Assembly: GCA_963771655.1 (NCBI GenBank)
Contig: CAVYUG010000001.1
Span: 392,272 to 456,271 of the forward strand
Length of the DNA: 64,000 bases
Source of the DNA: JAWVFM01 sp963771655
Lineage (GTDB): Bacteria > Actinomycetota > Thermoleophilia > Solirubrobacterales > 70-9
Direction: 5' to 3'
Both the position numbers and the translations under genes were made by a program. Each line of letters starts with the position of its first letter. Position 1 is the stretch's first letter. The notes under the pieces were generated by a model. It was given only the letters and a program-made list of their open reading frames with translations, ran no database searches and was not told the origin of the DNA. Below, in pieces: positions 8,371 through 16,017 of the stretch.

Positions 8371-9822
8371 TCAGCCCTGCTTCCGAAGAAGGATCCGCCG
8401 CGCCTCCACAACGGGCTCGCCAGCGTCCGGCGTGAACGCCACCCGCGGCGCGAACGCCGCGTGCCCGCGCCGGGCGAGGCGCCGCCGGCGCTTTCCCTTC
8501 GGCTTCACGTCGAGCTCGAAGGTGCCCGCGCGCGTCGCGTGGACGACGTCGCGGCGGAGATGCGGGGCCGAGAGCTCGAGCTCTCCAGGCCCCGACACGG
8601 TGGCCGGTAGCCTCGCCGTTCCCCTCGTCGCGTTCAGCGCCGGCTTGCCGAGGGCCAGCGAGGCCGGGCCAGGGCCGGGGCCGCCCCCGGCTCCGCAGTC
8701 ACTGGGCCCGGCCCCCACCAGGCGGTAGACGGGGCCCGCGAACGACACCGCGTACACGCGGGCGCATGCGTCCTCGCCGAAGCTCGAGAGGCTGGGGACC
8801 GAGAGCCCCTCGGAGCGGTCGTCCGCTGCGCCCGGCATGCCGAGGGCCAGCGAGCGGATCGTCCCCCCGCAGTAATCCCCGTAGACGTACCGGCCGAGAA
8901 GCTCGGGGATCCCGGGGTCGCGCATGACGTACCCGCCGGTGATCGCGCAGTTGCCGGACGCGTGCGAGTAGTCGAAGACCGGCTCCGTGAAGGAGCCGGC
9001 GCAGCCGACGTAGGACTGGAAGCCCTCGCGGCAGTTCCAGCCGAAGTTGGCGCCACGGCCGCCGCCCACCGACTGCGGCACGTAGTCGATCTCCTCGCGA
9101 GCGGACTGCCCGACGTCCCCGATCACAAGGGCCCCCTGCGGGTCGAACGAGAATCGCCACGCGTTGCGAAGGCCGTAGCTCCAGATCTCATCGGCGCCCG
9201 CCTTGCCGACGAACGGGTTATCGGACGCCACGGTGTAGGGCTGGCCGCCGCTCGCACGGGGGTCGATGCGAAGAATCTTCCCGAGCAGCGAGCTCGTGCT
9301 CTGGGCGTTGCCCGCCGGGTCGCCGGCGCCTCCCCCGTCTCCGGTCGAGATGTAGAGGTAGCCGTCAGGGCCGAACTGGATTTGCCCCGCGTTGTGGTTC
9401 ATGTAGAGGGGGTGCGGAACCGTGATCACGGAGCGCCGGCTCGACCGATCGGCGGCAGCGCCGGTCGCCGAGAGCTCGTCGACGTGCAGCGAGCCCTGAT
9501 CTGTCCCCGTGTACGCCACGTACATCAGGTGGCTGGTCGCGAAGTCCGGCGGGAAGGCGAAGGAGAGCAGGCCCTGCTCGCCGCCCGACGCAACGACGTC
9601 GTGAATGTCGAGGTACGAGGTGCTCCCGCTCGGCGTCGTCTCGACGATTCGGCCGGCCTGTTCGCCGACAAGCAGTCGATTTGGGTCGCCGGGCACGGAC
9701 CCGACGTAGACCGGATCGTCGTAGGTACCGATCCTCTCCAGGCTCACCGCCGACGCCGTGCCGGCACACGCGACCAGCGCGGCCGCGGCGGCGAGGGTGG
9801 CGCGAACGATTACCCGCCTCAC
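8371..9822 (-). CDS. Secreted PQQ-dependent sugar dehydrogenase-like protein
   Basis: Exported beta-propeller of the soluble glucose/aldose dehydrogenase (GSDH) family, 483 aa. It begins with a signal peptide (ATLAAAAALVACAGTASA) and carries family motifs HNAGQIQFGPDGYLYISTGD, SYGLRNAWRFSFDP and GANFGWNCREG. Cysteines in the C-terminal part (NCREG, YVGCAG, GNCAITG, DYCGG) suggest disulfides. The last 90 residues after a Gly/Pro linker form an extra beta-rich tail of unknown role. The GTG start overlaps the obgE stop (GTGA), so this periplasmic or cell-surface oxidoreductase is translated from the obgE transcript. PQQ genes are not seen here. Confidence 0.85.
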   Translation of the reverse strand: MRRVIVRATLAAAAALVACAGTASAVSLERIGTYDDPVYVGSVPGDPNRLLVGEQAGRIVETTPSGSTSYLDIHDVVASGGEQGLLSFAFPPDFATSHLMYVAYTGTDQGSLHVDELSATGAAADRSSRRSVITVPHPLYMNHNAGQIQFGPDGYLYISTGDGGGAGDPAGNAQSTSSLLGKILRIDPRASGGQPYTVASDNPFVGKAGADEIWSYGLRNAWRFSFDPQGALVIGDVGQSAREEIDYVPQSVGGGRGANFGWNCREGFQSYVGCAGSFTEPVFDYSHASGNCAITGGYVMRDPGIPELLGRYVYGDYCGGTIRSLALGMPGAADDRSEGLSVPSLSSFGEDACARVYAVSFAGPVYRLVGAGPSDCGAGGGPGPGPASLALGKPALNATRGTARLPATVSGPGELELSAPHLRRDVVHATRAGTFELDVKPKGKRRRRLARRGHAAFAPRVAFTPDAGEPVVEARRILLRKQG

Positions 9823-11102
9823 GGCCGCAGCTCGAACTCCATCTCGCCGATCCGCACGGAGTCGCCGGATTCGAACCCGGCCGACTCAAGCGCCGCGATC
9901 ACCCCGATCTCGCGCAGCCTCTGTTCGAGGTAGGCGAGCGCTTCGGCGTTCGCGAGGTCGTGGCGAGCGACGAGCAGCTCCAGCCCGCGGCCGCGCACCC
10001 GGAACGCGCCCTCGTCCTCCCGCTCGACGTCGAAGCCCTGGTCCGCCGCCGGCCGGTAAGTGATGTGCTCAGCTTCGAAATCCGCCTCGGCCGGCGCCGG
10101 CGCCTGCTCGCCGTCCTCGGCAGGCACCGCGGCGAAGATCGCGCGGCGGAGCTCCTGGAGTCCCGCGCCTGTGGCCGCGGAGGTCGCGATCACACCGAGG
10201 ACCATATCTCCGAGCCGCTCGGCCCACTCGGCCACGGCTCGCTCCGCGTCCTCGTCGGAAAGGAGGTCCCGCTTCGAGAGAACAACCAGCTCGGGCAGCG
10301 CGTCGAGCCCGCCGCCGTACTCGGCGAGCTCGGTCCGCACGGCGTCATATGCGCCCGCTGGGTCGTCGGCATCGAGGCCCACGACGTGCAGGAGCGCGCG
10401 GCAGCGCTCCACGTGGGCGAGGAACTCGTGGCCGAGCCCCACACCCTCTGCGGCGCCCTCGATCAGCCCCGGGATGTCGGCGAGGACGAGCTGGCGGTCG
10501 TCCGAGTCGAGGGTCCCGAGCACCGGCTCCAGGGTCGTGAACGGGTAGTCCGCCACTTTCGGGGCCGCGCGCGTAAGCCGCGCCAGGAGCGAGGACTTGC
10601 CCGCGTTCGGCTGTCCCACGAGGCCCGCGTCGGCAAGCAGCTTGAGGCGCAGCTCGATCCACCCCGCCTCACCGGGCAAACCACGCTCCGCGAACCGCGG
10701 TGCCTGCCGGGTCGAGGTGGTGAAGCGCTTGTTTCCGTGGCCACCACTGCCGCCTCGCGCCACGACGGCGCGCTGGCCCTGCTCGACGAGGTCGAACCGC
10801 TCGCCGTCGAGGCCCTCGACCTGGGTCCCGGCCGGCACCGGCACCACCCGGTCTTCCCCGCTCGCGCCGTGCTTGTTCGCTCCGCGCCCATGCGCGCCGC
10901 GCTCCGCTCGCAGATGCGGCGCCCGCCGCAGCGCCTCGAGGTCGCGGCGGGAGGGATCGCAGACGAGAACGATGCTCCCGCCGCGCCCGCCGTCGCCCCC
11001 ATCCGGGCCGCCGCGCGGCACGTGGGCCTCACGGCGGAAGCTCACGCAGCCGTCGCCGCCGCGGCCGCCCTGGACCTCAACCTTCGCGCGATCCGATAAC
11101 AC
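9819..11102 (-). CDS. obgE: GTPase ObgE/CgtA
   Basis: Essential ribosome-associated GTPase acting in 50S maturation and stress control. The glycine-rich Obg fold fills residues 1-158 (VEVQGGRGGDGCVSFRREA). The G domain follows with G1 GQPNAGKS, G3 DIPG, G4 SKRD and G5 TSAATG. An OCT domain closes the protein (about 345-427, ending FESGDSVRIGEMEFEL). The 427-aa length with OCT is typical of actinobacteria. It lies downstream of rplU-rpmA, separated here by the sigma/anti-sigma pair. Confidence 0.97.
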   Translation of the reverse strand: MLSDRAKVEVQGGRGGDGCVSFRREAHVPRGGPDGGDGGRGGSIVLVCDPSRRDLEALRRAPHLRAERGAHGRGANKHGASGEDRVVPVPAGTQVEGLDGERFDLVEQGQRAVVARGGSGGHGNKRFTTSTRQAPRFAERGLPGEAGWIELRLKLLADAGLVGQPNAGKSSLLARLTRAAPKVADYPFTTLEPVLGTLDSDDRQLVLADIPGLIEGAAEGVGLGHEFLAHVERCRALLHVVGLDADDPAGAYDAVRTELAEYGGGLDALPELVVLSKRDLLSDEDAERAVAEWAERLGDMVLGVIATSAATGAGLQELRRAIFAAVPAEDGEQAPAPAEADFEAEHITYRPAADQGFDVEREDEGAFRVRGRGLELLVARHDLANAEALAYLEQRLREIGVIAALESAGFESGDSVRIGEMEFELRP

Positions 11103-11124
11103 GCGAAGGAGCGTAGGACGCTGC

Positions 11125-11376
11125 TCAGCCGCGGCGCTCGGCGAAAGCCGCGATGACCGCCTCGCGCGTATGCGAATCGATCGCCTCGCCGTTGGCGAGG
11201 CCGCGCAGCGCGATCACGGTTTGGCGCATCTGCTCGACGTAGGCATCGCAACCGTCGCACAGCTTCAGGTGCGCATCGAGCGCATCCTCGCGGGCCTCAC
11301 CGAGCCTGCCCTCGAGGTAGTCGGTGACGAGCTCGACGAGCTGCTGGCAGCTCAGTTGTACGCCGTTCGCGCTCAT
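11125..11376 (-). CDS. Zinc-finger anti-sigma factor
   Basis: Small (83 aa) cytoplasmic zf-HC2 type anti-sigma protein. The HxxxCxxC-like zinc site is seen as HLKLCDGCDAYV (about residues 36-47), preceded by the conserved LVTDYLEGRL helix. There is no transmembrane segment, so it resembles soluble redox- or metal-sensing anti-sigma factors. It follows the sigma gene with a 4-bp overlap, the usual arrangement for co-translated partners. Its partner gene is frameshifted in this sequence. Confidence 0.82.
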   Translation of the reverse strand: MSANGVQLSCQQLVELVTDYLEGRLGEAREDALDAHLKLCDGCDAYVEQMRQTVIALRGLANGEAIDSHTREAVIAAFAERRG

Positions 11377-12025
11377 GCCAATGCCTTTTCCTCGTCGAAG
11401 TAGCGCTCCAGGGCCGCCCTCACCTTCGAGCGCGCTCGGTGCAGGAGCACTCGTTGATTGGTCTCCGAGACGCCGAGCGCGTTACGCGCCTCCTCTGCCG
11501 AGAGCCCCTGGATGTCGCGCAGGGTGATCACCTCGCGCTGGCGCGGCGGTAGGCCCGCGATGGCCTCGAGCATCACGCGCCGGGCCTCGGCGGTCGCGAG
11601 CCTGTCCTCGGGCGCCTCCCATTCGATGGGAGGGCGCGCCCATGCGCCCGGTTGCTCGCCGCGCCGCCCCTGAAAGCGCTCCGGCTCCACGGCCGGCTCG
11701 TCGCTTCCCTCCTCCGCGCGCCGACGGAAGTACGAGAACGGAAGCGTTCGGCGTTCGCGCTTGCCCCGCGTCCGGGCGTTGTTGACGAGGATGCTGTAGA
11801 TCCACGTCTTGAGCGACGAGCGGCCCTCGAACCGATCGATCCCGTTGATGACGCCGAGCCAGGTGTCCTGGACGACCTCCTCCGCGACGGCGCGGCTCGG
11901 CGTGTACTGCATCGCCAGCCGCAGCAGGCTCGGCGAGAGCTCGTCGACGAGCTCTCGAAGGCGTCGCTGGTCCCCCGGCGAAGAGCAGCGAGGAGGGCGG
12001 ATTCGTCTGCGGCAGGCTGAGGCAC
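11373..12025 (-). CDS. ECF sigma-70 factor, frameshifted
   Basis: ECF-type RNA polymerase sigma factor, interrupted by an apparent 1-bp deletion near 11957. From the GTG at 12025 one frame reads VPQPAADESALLAALRRG...DAF. The family then expects RELVDELSPSLLRLAMQYTP, which is found one frame over and continues to the stop at 11373. The downstream frame carries sigma2 (VAEEVVQDTWLGVI), then sigma4 (LPPRQREVITLRDIQG, NALGVSETNQRVLLHRARSK). Without the upstream part only an ATG at 11912 is available, which lacks region 2.1. Either an assembly error or a genuine inactivating mutation is possible. It overlaps its anti-sigma gene. Confidence 0.78.
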
Positions 12026-12071
12026 GCTGGCGACGATATCCGGAGGAGCCGAGCTTGAGTGAAGGGTTCGA

Positions 12072-12083
12072 CCCCTATAGGGG
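12072..12083. promoter_or_regulatory. Perfect 12-bp palindrome upstream of the sigma gene
   Basis: CCCCTATAGGGG is a perfect palindrome in the 92-bp gap between rpmA and the sigma gene, 47-58 bp upstream of the sigma GTG. It could be a regulator site or an RNA hairpin behind rpmA. Function is not shown. Confidence 0.3.
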
Positions 12084-12117
12084 GTACAAGCCTTCAACGA
12101 ACCGCGCGGGCGCCGCC

Positions 12118-12372
12118 CTAGCTGACTTCGTCGACGCTGACGACCCGCCCTTTGCGCGACGAGCGGAACGCAACGAGCCCCGGTCGCGTGGCGAAGATCG
12201 TGTGGTCTCGCCCGATGCCGGTGCCGTCGCCGGGCCAGAAGCGGGTGCCGCGCTGGCGGACGATGATCTCGCCGCCGCCGACCCGCTGTCCCGCGAACAC
12301 CTTGACCCCGAGCATCTTCGGGTTTGAGTCGCGGCCGTTACGGCTCGAGCCAAGTCCCTTCTTGTGCGCCAT
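12118..12372 (-). CDS. rpmA: 50S ribosomal protein L27
   Basis: L27 sits at the peptidyl-transferase centre of the 50S subunit. All 84 residues match the family: the N-terminal MAHKKGLGSSRNGRDSNPK, then GVKVFAGQRVGGGEIIVRQRGT and the C-terminal VAFRSSRKGRVVSV. No extra N-terminal cleavable segment is present. It lies 2 bp downstream of rplU in the conserved rplU-rpmA-obgE order. Confidence 0.97.
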   Translation of the reverse strand: MAHKKGLGSSRNGRDSNPKMLGVKVFAGQRVGGGEIIVRQRGTRFWPGDGTGIGRDHTIFATRPGLVAFRSSRKGRVVSVDEVS

Positions 12373-12374
12373 TT

Positions 12375-12941
12375 CTAGCCCTCCTCGTCCTTCTTCGCCG
12401 CGGGCTTGCGAGCAGGGGCCTTCTTCGCGGCCGCCTTCTTCGAGGCCGCCTTCTTCGCGGGAGGCTTCCTCGCTGCGGCGGTCTTCGCGGCGGGCTTCTT
12501 GGCAGCCGGCTTCTTCGCCGCCGGCTTCCGCGCCGGGGCCTTCGCCTCGGGTGCGGACTTCGCCTCGGCGGCCTCGGCCTTCGACTCTTCGGCCTTCGAC
12601 TTCGCCGCCGGCTTCCGGCTCAGCATCTTCACGCTCTTCACCTCGAGCTTCGTGAGCTCCGAGCGGTGCCCGGCGCGGCGCCGGTAGCCCTTCTTCGCCC
12701 GGTACTTGAAGACGCGGATCTTCTCGCCCCGCACGTGCTCGGCCACCACCGCCTCGACCTTCACCTTCTCGAGCTCGTCCGGCTTCACGACGACCTCGTC
12801 CTTGGTCCCGCGGAAGAGCACCGGCCGAAGGGCGACCTTTGCGCCCTCGTCGCCGCTCACGCGGTCCACGAGCAGCGTCGCGCCCTCGGTCGCCCGGTAC
12901 TGCTTGCCGCCGCTCTCGACTATCGCGTAGGTCTCTGCCAT
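12375..12941 (-). CDS. rplU: 50S ribosomal protein L21 with long Lys/Ala tail
   Basis: L21 binds 23S rRNA. Residues 1-103 are a normal L21 (YAIVESGGKQYRATEGATLL, RVFKYRAKKGYRRRAGHRSE). The remaining roughly 85 residues are an unusual basic tail built from repeats of the type KPAAKKPAAKK, first acidic-mixed and then almost pure Lys/Ala/Pro, resembling the tails of histone-H1-like and mycobacterial HU proteins. The tail is probably disordered and may contact RNA or DNA. It is 4 bp downstream of the RNase E/G gene and 2 bp upstream of rpmA. Confidence 0.96.
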   Translation of the reverse strand: MAETYAIVESGGKQYRATEGATLLVDRVSGDEGAKVALRPVLFRGTKDEVVVKPDELEKVKVEAVVAEHVRGEKIRVFKYRAKKGYRRRAGHRSELTKLEVKSVKMLSRKPAAKSKAEESKAEAAEAKSAPEAKAPARKPAAKKPAAKKPAAKTAAARKPPAKKAASKKAAAKKAPARKPAAKKDEEG

Positions 12942-12945
12942 CGGT

Positions 12946-14760
12946 CTATTCGTCGCTCACGCCCGAACGGCGCCGACCGCCCCTTCGGCCGCGGCGCCGT
13001 CCAGAAGCAGGCGATTCTACTTGCTCGCCATCGGCCGGCCCAGCACCGTTTTCGTCCAGCAGGGTGGCGCTCGCCGACGCCCGGCCGACGCTCTCGATGC
13101 GAACCATCCGGCGCTCGCCCACGTGCGGCCCGCCACCGCCGACGCTCACGATGTAGGAGTCGACGCGAGCGACCGCGTCGTCGGGGTCGTACATGTGAGG
13201 CTCCTCGATCTTCACGAGGACCTCCTCGCCCACCTTGAACGGCAGCGCCTGCTCCTCGATCTCGGCACGCGTGCCCTCGGCGGCGACGTCGTAGGTCTCG
13301 ATCGGCAGCGCGTCACCCCCCTCGAAGTGGAAGTGCTTGCCGGACGTCTTCTCGAACTCCGCCAGCCCGCTGCCGTCGTCGATCAGGTTCGCCACGACCT
13401 TCGGGTTCGCGCGAATGAGGAACGCCTCGGGCTGCGGCCGCTCGGCGACGAGGTCCCGCAGCCGTCGGAGGATCTCGATCGCGACGGTCTCCTCCGATGC
13501 GACGACGCCGTCTCCGTTGCACGTGGGACATGGCTTCGTGAGGATCTCGCGCACGCCCTCGGTCACGTTCTGCCGCGTCATCTCGACCAGCCCGAGGGGC
13601 GAGACCTCCATCACGTAGGTCTTCGTCTTGTCCTCGTCCAGGGCCTTGCGAAGCGTCTTCAGCACCTGGTCACGGTTGCGAGCCCGCGCCATGTCGATGA
13701 AGTCGATGACGATGATGCCCCCGATGTCGCGCAGGCGGAGCTGTCGGACCACCTCCTCGGCGGCCTCCACGTTCACCTTGGTGATCGTGTCCTCGAGACG
13801 GCCCTTGCCGCGCCCCGTGAAGCTGCCGGTGTTGATGTCGATCACCGTCAGCGCCTCGGCGTAGTCCACGACCAGATAGCCGCCGGAGGGCAGGTCGATG
13901 CGCCGACCGAGCGTCGAGCGGAACGCCTCGTCGGCGCCGTAGCGCTCCAGCAACGGCTCGGGGTCGTTGTAGAGCTCCACCGCGTCGACCAGTTCCGGCG
14001 CCGTCCGCTGGAAGAAGCTCGTCACGCGCTGGTGCTGCTTCGCGTCGTCGATGATCGCCCCGTCGAACTCCTTGCTGAGGACGTCGCGCAGGACCCGGAT
14101 CGAGAGGTCGGCCTCCTGGAACACAAGGGCCGGCGGCTTGACGTCCTCGGCCCGGCGCTCGAGCACCTCGTGGAGCTTGTGGAGGTAGTCGAGGTCGCGC
14201 TCGAAGTCCTCCTTGCTCGCCCCCTCGGCCGCGGTGCGGACGATGACGCCCCCGGGCCCCTTGTGGATCTTGTGCAGGAGCTTTCGCTGCCGGTCGCGCT
14301 CGTTGTCCGGCAATCGCCGGCTCGCGCCAACCCCGGCGCCCGTCGGCATGTAGACGAGGTAGCGGCCGGCGATCGAGAGCTGCATCGAGAGGCGGGCGCC
14401 CTTCGTCTTCAGCGGGTCCTTGACGACCTGGACGAGCACCTCCTGCTTCGGCTTGATCAGCTCGGAGATGCTGCGGCCCTTGCCGTGGCCGCGCCGGGGA
14501 ACCTGTTTGCCGTCGGGGGTGACGATCTCGTCGACGTGCAGGAACCCGTTGCGTTCGAGCCCGATGTCGACGAACGCCGCCTCCATTCCCGGGAGGACGT
14601 TGTCGACCACTCCCTTGTAGATGTTGCCGACGATCGAGCGCGCTCCGCGGCGCTCCACGTACAGCTCGGCGACGTCGAAGTCGTCGCCCTTCTTCTTCGC
14701 TTCGAGCACGGCAACGCGGGTTTCCCCGGCATCGACCGAGACCAGAATTCGCTTTCTCAA
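12946..14760 (-). CDS. rng: Ribonuclease E/G
   Basis: Endoribonuclease of the RNase E/G family (604 aa), acting in mRNA decay and rRNA processing. An S1-like RNA-binding segment lies near residues 38-120 (SIVGNIYKGVVDNVLPGMEA). The catalytic DNase I-like part includes the metal-ligand aspartates of VIDINTGSF and IVIDFIDM. The zinc-link is CPTCNGDG. The C-terminal VGEEVLVKIEEPHMY...V looks like a TRAM-type domain, ending in an Arg-rich tail. The TTG at 14760 has GAGGTGA upstream. It leads the rng-rplU-rpmA block. Confidence 0.93.
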   Translation of the reverse strand: MRKRILVSVDAGETRVAVLEAKKKGDDFDVAELYVERRGARSIVGNIYKGVVDNVLPGMEAAFVDIGLERNGFLHVDEIVTPDGKQVPRRGHGKGRSISELIKPKQEVLVQVVKDPLKTKGARLSMQLSIAGRYLVYMPTGAGVGASRRLPDNERDRQRKLLHKIHKGPGGVIVRTAAEGASKEDFERDLDYLHKLHEVLERRAEDVKPPALVFQEADLSIRVLRDVLSKEFDGAIIDDAKQHQRVTSFFQRTAPELVDAVELYNDPEPLLERYGADEAFRSTLGRRIDLPSGGYLVVDYAEALTVIDINTGSFTGRGKGRLEDTITKVNVEAAEEVVRQLRLRDIGGIIVIDFIDMARARNRDQVLKTLRKALDEDKTKTYVMEVSPLGLVEMTRQNVTEGVREILTKPCPTCNGDGVVASEETVAIEILRRLRDLVAERPQPEAFLIRANPKVVANLIDDGSGLAEFEKTSGKHFHFEGGDALPIETYDVAAEGTRAEIEEQALPFKVGEEVLVKIEEPHMYDPDDAVARVDSYIVSVGGGGPHVGERRMVRIESVGRASASATLLDENGAGPADGEQVESPASGRRRGRRGGRRRSGVSDE

Positions 14761-14801
14761 ATGCTCACCTCACAAGAGCTTCGGCGCGCGCCCGGTGGCT
14801 C

Positions 14802-16007
14802 CTAGCCGTAGCCGGACGCGGCAGCCCCGCTCTTGGAGGTGAGCCGCGCTTGCACGTAGACGCTCTGAAGGAGGCCGATCGCCATCAGGGTGACGACGAC
14901 CGAGGATCCTCCGAAGCTCATCAGCGGCAACGGGATGCCGGTGATAGGCATGATCCCGATGGTGATGCCGACGTTGACGAATACGTGGAACATCAGCATC
15001 GCGGCGATTCCGCCGGCGATCATGCTCCCGTACAAGTTCTTCGAAAGCGTCGTGATGCGCAGCGCCCTCCATATCAGCAGGGCGTAGAGGGACAGTACGA
15101 ACGCGGCCCCCACGAACCCGAAGCGCTCTCCAACCACGGCGAAAATGAAGTCCGTGTTGCGCTCGGGTAGGAACCCGTTCTCTGCTTGCGTCGCCTGCCC
15201 GCCTCGGCCGGTCTTCCCCCCCGATCCGACCGCGATCAGCGATTGGTTGATCTGGTAGCTGGAGGATCTCGGGTCTTTGCTCGGGTTGAGGAAGGACGTC
15301 AACCGGCTCTGCTGGTAGCCCTGCAGGACCGGATGGCCAACGAGCGGCGCTATTACGAGGACCAGGGTAGCGGCAGCCACCACCAGCCCGCCCAGGAACG
15401 CGAAATGGGTCCACTTCACCCCGGCGATGAAGAGCACGGCAAGCGTGATCACCGCGTACACGGCGCCGGTGCCGAGGTCGGGCTGCACGAAGACGAGCGC
15501 GGCCGGCGCGAGCCCCATCAACAGCAGGCGCGCGGTCCGCGCGCGCTCGCCGATGTGGCGGCTGCGGTCGATCGCAAAGCCGGCGAGGGCGCAGATGAGG
15601 AGGAGCTTCCCGAGCTCTGACGGCTGGAAGGTGAAGAACGGGAGCGTGATCCACCGCCTCGAGCCACGGCTCGCCTCGCCGAGGACGAGGACCGCGAGGA
15701 TGCTGGTGATCATCGCCGTGTAGAGGCCCACGCGAAGCTCGCGCAGCCGCGAGTAGTCGACCCGGGCGATCGCGAGCATCAGCCCGATCCCGATGCCGGC
15801 GTAGATCGCCTGGCGCAGCACGTAGTACAGCGGGTCCCCGGCCACGTCGTTCCCCGTCGTGACCTTGAGCGTGTAGAGGCTGCACACCACGAGCCCGACC
15901 GCCCCGAGCACGAGGATCGGGTCGAGCGAGAGCAGCCCGATGCGCTCGAAGGGGCTCGGGCGCTCGCGGGAGCGGGCGAAACGGCGGGGAAGGGTCTCGG
16001 CTTCCAT
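14802..16007 (-). CDS. rodA: Peptidoglycan glycosyltransferase RodA
   Basis: SEDS-family membrane glycosyltransferase (401 aa) that polymerises lipid II in the elongation complex together with PBP2. About ten hydrophobic helices are visible. Family marks are SRGSRRWITLPFFTFQPSELGKL (the WI...QPSE motif) and the C-terminal VNVGITIGIMPITGIPLPLMSFGGSS. ATG at 16007 lies 10 bp after the mrdA stop, so the two are co-transcribed. Confidence 0.95.
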   Translation of the reverse strand: MEAETLPRRFARSRERPSPFERIGLLSLDPILVLGAVGLVVCSLYTLKVTTGNDVAGDPLYYVLRQAIYAGIGIGLMLAIARVDYSRLRELRVGLYTAMITSILAVLVLGEASRGSRRWITLPFFTFQPSELGKLLLICALAGFAIDRSRHIGERARTARLLLMGLAPAALVFVQPDLGTGAVYAVITLAVLFIAGVKWTHFAFLGGLVVAAATLVLVIAPLVGHPVLQGYQQSRLTSFLNPSKDPRSSSYQINQSLIAVGSGGKTGRGGQATQAENGFLPERNTDFIFAVVGERFGFVGAAFVLSLYALLIWRALRITTLSKNLYGSMIAGGIAAMLMFHVFVNVGITIGIMPITGIPLPLMSFGGSSVVVTLMAIGLLQSVYVQARLTSKSGAAASGYG

Positions 16008-16017
16008 CAGCTCATCG

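Noticed and set aside
12375..12600. Separate histone-like gene within rplU
   Set aside because: The Lys/Ala tail is in frame with L21 with no internal start or stop.
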